This document shows positions 6,801 to 11,895 of a DNA stretch of 11,895 bases, piece by piece. The position numbers and the translations under genes were made by a program. This stretch comes from Oscillospiraceae bacterium (GTDB taxonomy: Bacteria > Bacillota > Clostridia > Oscillospirales > Oscillospiraceae). The notes below the pieces were generated by a model, which was not told the origin of the DNA, made no database searches, and saw only the letters and a list, made by a program, of their open reading frames with translations. Within the stretch, counting starts at the first letter, position 1, and every line of letters begins with the position of its first letter. Location of the stretch: positions 1 through 11,895 of the forward strand of contig JAFZQQ010000320.1 in the NCBI GenBank assembly GCA_017620315.1, given 5' to 3'.

Positions 6801-6827
6801 ACATTGACGTATAATACACGACAATGT
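6801..6827. promoter_or_regulatory. 27-bp near-palindrome over a promoter, candidate operator
   Basis: Pairing base 6801 with 6827 and moving inwards, 11 of 13 positions are complementary, with outer arms ACATTG/CAATGT. It covers the -35 box and the spacer and touches the first base of the -10 box of the surface-protein promoter. A dimeric repressor bound here would exclude RNA polymerase. Confidence 0.55.
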
Positions 6828-6832
6828 ATAAT
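6804..6832 (+). promoter_or_regulatory. Near-consensus sigma-70 promoter of the surface-protein gene
   Basis: TTGACG (6804-6809) and a perfect TATAAT (6827-6832) are 17 bases apart. This is the strongest promoter match in the window. Transcription would begin near 6839, leaving a leader of about 108 bases before ATG 6947. A second TATAAT (6810-6815) lies in the spacer but has no matching -35 box. Confidence 0.8.
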
Positions 6833-6843
6833 AATAACAGTCA

Positions 6844-6914
6844 ATCGGCGCTGAATTTGCGGATATTACTGCCAAATACTGTATAAATGGGCGTTCCGGC
6901 GTTTCCGCGCCGAT
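6844..6914 (+). promoter_or_regulatory. Leader region closed by an 8-bp inverted repeat, possible structured RNA
   Basis: ATCGGCGC (6844-6851) is the exact reverse complement of GCGCCGAT (6907-6914), enclosing 55 bases of the predicted leader. A competing short pairing, CCGC (6905-6908) with GCGG (6915-6918), would exclude it. It matches no riboswitch class I can recall, including c-di-GMP-I. It may be a regulatory RNA fold or a chance match. Confidence 0.3.
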
Positions 6915-6930
6915 GCGGCAAAATAGTTTG

Positions 6931-6938
6931 AAAGGTGG
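6931..6938 (+). promoter_or_regulatory. Ribosome binding site deciding the 6947 start
   Basis: AAAGGTGG lies 8 bases before ATG 6947. An in-frame GTG at 6935 overlaps the site itself and is rejected; ATG 6947 also begins a clean signal peptide. Confidence 0.8.
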
Positions 6939-6946
6939 TTGTTTAC

Positions 6947-8767
6947 ATGAAAAAGACATTGGGCCTGCGAGTGACGGCGGCGCTGCTATGTGCTCTGCTG
7001 CTGTGCCCCTTCGTTGACACGGGCGCGCAGGCGGCGAGCGCGGATGTGTGGGACGGCACGGTGGCGACTAACTTTGCCGGTGGCGCGGGCACCGAGACAA
7101 AACCGTATTTGATTAAGACTTGCGCGCAACTGGCGTATCTGGCACAGTCAAACAACGGTGGAGAAAACTATATCGGTAAATGCTTTTCTTTGGAGGCTGA
7201 CCTTAATCTCAATGGAATCCCATGGACGCCGATAGGGATAGACCAATCAACACGCTTTAATGGTACTCTATTTGGAAACGGACACAGCATCAAAAACTTG
7301 TATATCAATTCAAGAAGTGATAATTATATTGGCCTGTTTGGCTTTTTTGACGGGGCGGTTAAGGAACTACGGTTACTTGATGTGGACATTACTGGTAGCA
7401 AGAACGTCGGAGGCGTGTGTGGTTATTTTTACAATAGAAACAATGGTACTGGAATCAGTAATTGCTATGTTACCGGTACTGTGAAAGGAGAGGAATCAAT
7501 AGGAGGTATAGTTGGGAACTATTATCCGCGCGGCAACAATGTTGTTCGCTGCATCAATTACGCATCCGTCTTCTCGAATGGGAATAACGCGGGTGGAATA
7601 GTCGGCTTATGTGAATACTATTCAGGGTATAGCGGTGTCTCGAAAACAATTGATCTTTGTATTAACCATGGAACTATCGATGCCTATGGTGTAGGAGTTG
7701 GCGGAATTGTTGGTGCTATATCAAGTATGATGGCGATTGATAATTCAATTAATTTTGGTAAGATTGGTGGAAACTCAGAGAAAAATGGCGGAATTGCCGG
7801 TATGCTTTCGGGGGGGTATTTTTATGCCCGAAACTGCGCCAATATTGGAAACGTGACTTCTACAGGCAATGCTGGTGGAATAGTAGGATATAGAGCAAAC
7901 AATAGCTCTTATAGAACAACTTTGTTTAATTGCTACAGCGCGGGCATTGTCAGTACAACTGATACGCACGCGAGTGTAGGTTCGCTCGTTGGTGAAGGAG
8001 ACAGGTCATTTACCAACTGCTATGTGCTGACCTCCGTCGCGAACGCGCTGGACGAGAGTGAGAGTGATAATGTCACCTTCGTCGCCAACATGAAGACGCA
8101 GGCGTTCGCCTCGCAGCTGAACCGCAACATCAACACCGACGAATACGCGACCTGGCTGTGGAACGCCGACTATTATCAGGGCTATCCCTATCACGAGCCG
8201 CGCACGGTGCAGAGCATCTATGTTTCCAGGAAACCCACGAAGACGGCGTATCGCGCGGGCGAGCGGTTTGACCCGAAGGGTATGGTCATCTCCGCGCTCT
8301 GCAACGACGGCAGCAGCTTCGCGATCAGCTCCTCCGAGCTGACCTATCGCCCCAACACCGCTCTCACGGAGGGCACGAAATATGTCACGGCGTTCTATGA
8401 CAGCTTTTCGGTTCAGGTGTCCATCAGCGTCGGAGCGAATACGAATGAGTACGAGATCACCTCGCTCACGATGGAAAACGCCTCCGGCACTGCGCTGAGC
8501 AAGATGCCGAAGAGCGTGTTCTATGTGACAGCCGCCGTGAAGCGGCTCAAGGATGGCAGCGACATGCGCGTCGTGATCGCCTCCTATGACGCAGAAGGAC
8601 GCTTCACCGGACTGGCGTTTGTGCGCGTGGATATGCCGGTCGGCGCGACGACCTACGTTTCCATCCCGGTCGACAACAGCGACGGCGAGATCGCCGAGAT
8701 CAAAGCCTTTGTGCTCAGCAGCTCCGGCAGCCTGAATCCGCTCAGCGACCCACTGAGCCTGAAATAA
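6947..8767 (+). CDS. Secreted GLUG-repeat surface protein with Ig-like C-terminal domain
   Basis: A 606-residue exported protein. Residues 1-31 form a Sec signal peptide (MKKTLGLR, a hydrophobic core, then a likely cut near AQAAS). Residues about 40-365 form a repeat region with seven GLUG-like [VIA]GGIVG motifs, starting near 154, 185, 215, 251, 280, 309 and 344. Repeats of this type probably build a beta-solenoid in surface proteins and adhesins. Residues about 421-496 resemble a bacterial Ig-like group 3 domain (VQSIYVSRKPTKTAYRAGE...), often wall- or sugar-binding. The last 105 residues are beta-rich and unassigned. No LPXTG motif or C-terminal membrane anchor is visible. The middle of the gene (about 7150-8010) is much more AT-rich than either end, suggesting domain exchange. 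A strong promoter with an operator-like palindrome lies upstream, and a lipoprotein gene follows after 46 bases. Confidence 0.85.
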   Translation: MKKTLGLRVTAALLCALLLCPFVDTGAQAASADVWDGTVATNFAGGAGTETKPYLIKTCAQLAYLAQSNNGGENYIGKCFSLEADLNLNGIPWTPIGIDQSTRFNGTLFGNGHSIKNLYINSRSDNYIGLFGFFDGAVKELRLLDVDITGSKNVGGVCGYFYNRNNGTGISNCYVTGTVKGEESIGGIVGNYYPRGNNVVRCINYASVFSNGNNAGGIVGLCEYYSGYSGVSKTIDLCINHGTIDAYGVGVGGIVGAISSMMAIDNSINFGKIGGNSEKNGGIAGMLSGGYFYARNCANIGNVTSTGNAGGIVGYRANNSSYRTTLFNCYSAGIVSTTDTHASVGSLVGEGDRSFTNCYVLTSVANALDESESDNVTFVANMKTQAFASQLNRNINTDEYATWLWNADYYQGYPYHEPRTVQSIYVSRKPTKTAYRAGERFDPKGMVISALCNDGSSFAISSSELTYRPNTALTEGTKYVTAFYDSFSVQVSISVGANTNEYEITSLTMENASGTALSKMPKSVFYVTAAVKRLKDGSDMRVVIASYDAEGRFTGLAFVRVDMPVGATTYVSIPVDNSDGEIAEIKAFVLSSSGSLNPLSDPLSLK

Positions 8768-8799
8768 ACACATGCCGCGCAGGCGGCAGACTGTGGCTG

Positions 8800-8806
8800 A
8801 AGGAGG
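8800..8806 (+). promoter_or_regulatory. Ribosome binding site deciding the 8814 start
   Basis: AAGGAGG lies 7 bases before ATG 8814. It supports this start over the in-frame ATG at 8772, which has no such site and would put a charged, non-signal stretch before the lipoprotein signal. Confidence 0.85.
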
Positions 8807-8813
8807 CGATACC

Positions 8814-9596
8814 ATGCGAAAAAGACCGCTGCTTCTGACCGCGCTTATCCTTTGCCTGCTGCTCGCCGTGTCCGGCTGCGGCGGCGGGAGTGAAAGCGCG
8901 GGCACGAGCAACAGCGCGAGTAAAAGCACGACCGAGAGCAAAACCGAAAACAAGGACGAAAGCAATACCGAGAGCAAGAAGGACGAGGAGCCGGGGCTTT
9001 TGCAGGCGCTTGGCGACCTTGCGGCCGAGAAGGCGAACGAGGCGATAGAAAACGCAAAGAGCGAGGCGGAACGGAAAACCGAGGAAGCCAAATCCACCGC
9101 AGGCAGCCTTGTTGACAGCGTAGTGTCCGGAGAGATCGGCATTGCAGGGCTCGGAGGGAATCCGAGATCATTCCTGTACGGTTTGAATCCGTATACGATT
9201 GGAGAATCCTCCGAGGACGACGTCCGAAACAAGCTTGACGCGGTGATCGACCAGGATGGTGTCTTTTTGGTTTCAGACGATGAAATGACCTCCTTTATCT
9301 TTAAGGACGGTAAGCTCGTCGGCGTTTACAGCGAATCGAAAAAGCTCACCGCTTACAAGGACGTAAAGGTCGGTATGGGTAAAAAAGAAGTCCTTAAAAA
9401 GCTCGGAGACCCCAGCCTCGACATGGAAAGCGGCGATATGGAGGCCGACTGGTGCTACGACGAGAACGGAAAGCTGCTCAACGGCCTTGATATTCTGAAC
9501 GCAAAGTATATGCTGCATTTAACCTTTAGCGGCAAGCTTTTCGGAGATGACGAGGTCTCGGGTATCACCATAGGAATTATTGATCCGGATATGTGA
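8814..9596 (+). CDS. Lipoprotein with low-complexity linker and SmpA/BLIP-like domain
   Basis: A 260-residue predicted lipoprotein. The signal peptide MRKRPLLLTALILCLLLAVSGC ends in a lipobox (VSGC) with the modified Cys at 22. A Ser/Thr/Lys/Glu-rich linker (about 26-60) would span the cell wall. A charged helix or short coiled coil (about 62-96, AEKANEAIENAKSEAERKTE) follows. The C-terminal domain (about 120-257) contains VGMGKKEVLKKLGDP (186-200) and ends in a strand pair around MLHLTFSGKLFGDDEVSGI. This is the pattern of SmpA/OmlA-like and BLIP-like domains, which mostly mediate protein binding. The gene begins 46 bases after the surface-protein stop and ends before a terminator, so the two are probably co-transcribed and act together at the cell surface. 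No specific function is evident. Confidence 0.82.
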   Translation: MRKRPLLLTALILCLLLAVSGCGGGSESAGTSNSASKSTTESKTENKDESNTESKKDEEPGLLQALGDLAAEKANEAIENAKSEAERKTEEAKSTAGSLVDSVVSGEIGIAGLGGNPRSFLYGLNPYTIGESSEDDVRNKLDAVIDQDGVFLVSDDEMTSFIFKDGKLVGVYSESKKLTAYKDVKVGMGKKEVLKKLGDPSLDMESGDMEADWCYDENGKLLNGLDILNAKYMLHLTFSGKLFGDDEVSGITIGIIDPDM

Positions 9597-9603
9597 ACTC
9601 GCA

Positions 9604-9638
9604 AAAAACGACCGCCCACGAAAGTGGACGGCCGTTTT
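9604..9638. terminator. Bidirectional intrinsic terminator (copy 2)
   Basis: A 15-bp stem (9605-9619 with 9624-9638) with a GAAA loop and two mismatches. An A run on its left and a T run on its right let it serve the lipoprotein gene on the + strand and the diguanylate cyclase gene on the - strand. Bases 9604-9626 are identical to 6431-6453; only the right arms differ. Confidence 0.85.
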
Positions 9639-9659
9639 ATCATGAAAAGCTGAATAATC

Positions 9660-10805
9660 TTACAGCAGGGGATTGTCCTCTTCCTTGTTCCCCAGCTCCA
9701 CGGATATCATGTTCTTTCCGGCGTGTTTGGACTGATACAGCAGCTTGTCGACGTCGAGCATGGCGCGCTTGAGCTGGTCGTATTTCTCACAGGAAATAAG
9801 ACCGCCGCTTACCGTGACGGAAAGCCCCGGAACGTCCTTCCAGGATAGCTCGGCGACATTCTGACGTATCTTGTCGACGCGGCGGAACGCCTCGTCGGCG
9901 TCCTTGGCGTAGAAGAGACACATAAACTCCTCACCGCCGTAGCGCGCGGCAAACTCTGCGGACTTGGGCTTCATGGCCTCGTTGAGCTTCTGGGCGACAT
10001 TGGTGAGCACTGTGTCGCCGAACTGATGACCGTAGGTGTCGTTCAGCTGCTTGAAGTTATCCACGTCAAACATCGCGATATAGCAGCCTTCACGCTTGAG
10101 ATGATCGTCCCTCATGTTGCGCTCCTGCGGAGCCTTGTAGACGAGATCCAGCCGGCGAGTCAACTCGCGGCGGTTGTACAGCCCGGAAAGGGCGTCGCGC
10201 GTGGACATCCCGCGAAGCCTTTCCATAAGCTCCACGCTGCGCGTGCGCTCGGACTCATACGCGCGAAGGATCAGGATGGTAAGCACGGCGAGCGTGGAAC
10301 CGGTGAGAAACAGCGCAAGCAGACTGTTTCCGTACTTTTGCGCATCGGTAAGGTGCTGAACCAAGTGAGGCTCCCTGAAGGAATAGAAAAGAGTGAAGAG
10401 CATAACCGAAAGCGAAAGCACGAGCACCACGATGCGCTGATAACCGCGAAGAATGACCGCGGCGTTAAAAAGCCCAATCAGATAAAACAGGGCAAGCCCG
10501 CCGCTCAGCCCCCCGGAGGTAAAGAAGGCGATGGGGAGCAGCACGAAATTGAGCACGGTGACAACAAGAAGCCTCTGGAAAGAGCCTGCCTTTCGTCTTC
10601 CGAGACAGATGCCGAGATGCAACGCAAACCACGAAACACATGCGGCGGAGGCGGCAAGCGAGTAGAAGCCCAGATTCTGAACGACCACCATCAAAAAGGC
10701 GCATACACTCGTGAGAACGCCTGTGGAGAGGACCGCAATGCAGATCTGCTCGTCCACTGTGTCAAATGTATATTTGGTTTTTGTGAAGCGCAGCTTGAAA
10801 TCCAT
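9660..10805 (-). CDS. Membrane-bound diguanylate cyclase (GGDEF domain)
   Basis: A 381-residue inner-membrane protein that should make cyclic di-GMP from two GTP. Six hydrophobic segments occur near residues 22-42, 48-68, 78-97, 102-120, 123-142 and 161-181 and form an unassigned membrane sensor. The GGDEF domain (about 200-370) is complete: DALSGLYNRRE (204-214), metal and substrate region MFDVDNFKQLNDTYGHQFGD (245-264) with Asp247, and active site YGGEEF (289-294). The inhibitory RxxD motif expected a few residues before GGEEF is absent (KSAE instead), so product inhibition through that site is unlikely. The ATG at 10805 has GGAG 6 bases upstream. It starts 26 bases after the stop of the EAL gene and is probably in the same operon. 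The sensed signal is unknown. Confidence 0.93.
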   Translation of the reverse strand: MDFKLRFTKTKYTFDTVDEQICIAVLSTGVLTSVCAFLMVVVQNLGFYSLAASAACVSWFALHLGICLGRRKAGSFQRLLVVTVLNFVLLPIAFFTSGGLSGGLALFYLIGLFNAAVILRGYQRIVVLVLSLSVMLFTLFYSFREPHLVQHLTDAQKYGNSLLALFLTGSTLAVLTILILRAYESERTRSVELMERLRGMSTRDALSGLYNRRELTRRLDLVYKAPQERNMRDDHLKREGCYIAMFDVDNFKQLNDTYGHQFGDTVLTNVAQKLNEAMKPKSAEFAARYGGEEFMCLFYAKDADEAFRRVDKIRQNVAELSWKDVPGLSVTVSGGLISCEKYDQLKRAMLDVDKLLYQSKHAGKNMISVELGNKEEDNPLL

Positions 10806-10831
10806 AGCCAGCTCCGTTTCCGCGCCGGGGA

Positions 10832-11895
10832 TCAGTTTCCGGGCCCGACGCTTATCTTGTAGTGGCGGTTGAGAAGCCTTTCGGTGAATTCCTCATAGCT
10901 CAGAGGCTTGTCAAAATAATAGCCCTGAACGACCTCGCAGCCGATCTTGCGTGCAAAATCGATCTGCTCGGCGTTTTCAATGCCTTCAGAGACCGCGGTT
11001 TTCTTGAGCTCGTTTATCATGTAGGCTATGTTTTGGAGCAATGCGCGGTCCTTTTCGCTCTGTGAATCGAGGTTGACGAAAAAGCTCTTGTCCAGCTTTA
11101 CGGTATCGAGGTCAAGACTTTTGAGCATGTTCAGCGAGGAATAACCGGTCCCGAAGTCGTCCAGCGAGACCTTGACCCCGTTTTTGTGCATCTCTGAAAT
11201 AAACGCTTCAAGAGCTGCCATATTTTCAAAGAAGGAGGATTCGGTGATCTCGATCTCAAGATAGCTGCCGTCTACGCAGTATTTGCGCATTACGTCAAGA
11301 GTATCCTTGATCAGCGATTCCTTGTAAAAATCCCTGCCGGAGTAGTTGACCGATATGCGAACAGGCTCGATGCCTGCGTCAAGCCATTTGCGAAGGTCAC
11401 GGCACACAGCCTCTAACATATAGAGGTCGAGAGAGGTTATCAGTCCGCTGGCCTCGGCGGCGGAAATGAATTCATTAGGCGGAATGAGCTTTCCGTCACG
11501 CATCCAGCGCACAAGCGCTTCACCGCCGGTCAGATCGCCAGTGCCGGAGCTGACCTTCGGCTGATAGAAAGCTGCAAGTTCCTGGACGCGCATTGCCTCG
11601 GGCAGGGTCTGCGCGATCTGCTTGACGCGAAGACTCTGCTCCTTCGCGGACGCGTCAAACCAGGCAACGGAGATATGTGAGCGCTTGGCCTGACCGTTGG
11701 CAAAGGACGCATTGTTCAAAACCTCGGATATGGAGTCGCCCTCACAGACGGGATAAACGCCTATCCACGAATCGATTGTCAGGCGGGTGCGCTTGGCGTT
11801 GCTGCTGAGAATGAGGTTCAGCGAGGCGGCGAAGGCGAGAAAACGCTCCAGCCGTTCCTTGCGCACAAGAGCAAAGAAGTTGTCGCCTCCAAGCC
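10832..11895 (-). CDS. GGDEF/EAL composite protein, probable c-di-GMP phosphodiesterase (5' truncated)
   Basis: The C-terminal part of a composite signalling protein; its frame stays open to the window edge, so the start is outside. The first visible codons read LGGDNFFALV (11876-11890 for GGDNF), a GGDEF motif with Asn in place of the catalytic Glu. The following ~85 residues fit the C-terminal half of a GGDEF domain, so that domain is probably inactive or GTP-binding only. The EAL domain, about the last 250 residues, looks active: GGEALVRW, ISVNYSGRDF (catalytic-site Asn), LEIEITESSF, SLDDFGTGYSS (tandem Asp), TVKLDKSF (Lys), SEGIENAEQ (Glu, Gln) and QGYYFDKPL. It should hydrolyse cyclic di-GMP to pGpG. 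It precedes the diguanylate cyclase gene by 26 bases. An in-frame GTG at 11866 is inside the GGDEF domain and is not a start. Confidence 0.92.
   Translation of the reverse strand, partial: LGGDNFFALVRKERLERFLAFAASLNLILSSNAKRTRLTIDSWIGVYPVCEGDSISEVLNNASFANGQAKRSHISVAWFDASAKEQSLRVKQIAQTLPEAMRVQELAAFYQPKVSSGTGDLTGGEALVRWMRDGKLIPPNEFISAAEASGLITSLDLYMLEAVCRDLRKWLDAGIEPVRISVNYSGRDFYKESLIKDTLDVMRKYCVDGSYLEIEITESSFFENMAALEAFISEMHKNGVKVSLDDFGTGYSSLNMLKSLDLDTVKLDKSFFVNLDSQSEKDRALLQNIAYMINELKKTAVSEGIENAEQIDFARKIGCEVVQGYYFDKPLSYEEFTERLLNRHYKISVGPGN

Noticed and set aside
6840..6946. A cyclic-di-GMP riboswitch in the surface-protein leader
   Set aside because: The neighbouring GGDEF/EAL genes made this worth testing, but the conserved aptamer bases I know for c-di-GMP classes I and II are not present.
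8006..9232. A 408-codon open frame on the - strand opposite the surface protein and lipoprotein
   Set aside because: It is low-complexity Ser/Leu-rich sequence produced by the antisense of the linker and GC-rich codons, with no motif. Both + strand genes have signal peptides and ribosome binding sites.
10026..10862. A 278-codon open frame on the + strand opposite the diguanylate cyclase
   Set aside because: The opposite strand carries the GGDEF motifs and a membrane domain; this frame shows only charged, motif-free sequence.
1..11895. CRISPR arrays, insertion sequences, tRNA or rRNA genes
   Set aside because: I saw no regularly spaced repeats, transposase motifs or cloverleaf or rRNA-like sequence on either strand.

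Overview
The window looks like the chromosome of a moderately high-GC Clostridia-type Firmicute (Oscillospiraceae or Ruminococcaceae-like, probably from the gut). The reasons are strong AAGGAGG ribosome binding sites, consensus TTGACx/TATAAT promoter boxes, FbpABC/AfuABC-style transport genes beside a D-lyxose-isomerase-like gene, a secreted GLUG-repeat/Ig-like surface protein, and GGDEF/EAL signalling proteins. This placement is inference; the window has no rRNA, tRNA or taxonomic marker.

Region 1 (1-6111, + strand) is one sugar-type uptake and catabolism operon whose 5' end is outside the window. In order it holds a truncated periplasmic-type solute-binding protein, a UUCG-capped hairpin that probably lowers read-through, a fused two-domain permease, the ATPase, an unusual ASKHA (ROK-like) sugar kinase candidate, and a cupin sugar isomerase of the D-lyxose isomerase family. 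The last three genes overlap or nearly touch, so they are probably translationally coupled. The transporter belongs to a superfamily often labelled 'iron(III)', but the binding protein has a His-Asp pair where I expect the iron-binding tyrosine pair, and the neighbours are sugar enzymes. I read it as a sugar or sugar-phosphate importer.

Region 2 (6112-6946) is regulatory and small-gene territory. An extended -10 promoter and a leader hairpin precede a 62-residue protein of unknown function. A bidirectional terminator separates it from a convergent small XRE-family regulator. The 204-base gap upstream of that regulator carries a perfect 12-bp inverted repeat with widely spaced arms, and a 27-bp near-palindrome lying exactly on a near-consensus promoter for the next gene.

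Region 3 (6947-9640, + strand) is a cell-surface pair: a secreted GLUG-repeat protein with an Ig-like C-terminal part, then a lipoprotein. The middle of the surface-protein gene is much more AT-rich than its two ends. The pair ends in a second copy of the same bidirectional terminator sequence seen in region 2.

Region 4 (9641-11895, - strand) is a cyclic-di-GMP module. A truncated degenerate-GGDEF/EAL protein (probable phosphodiesterase) is followed 26 bases later by a six-helix membrane diguanylate cyclase with an intact GGEEF site and no visible RxxD inhibitory site.

No stretch longer than about 210 bases lacks a gene. I saw no CRISPR array, insertion sequence, tRNA, rRNA or replication origin.
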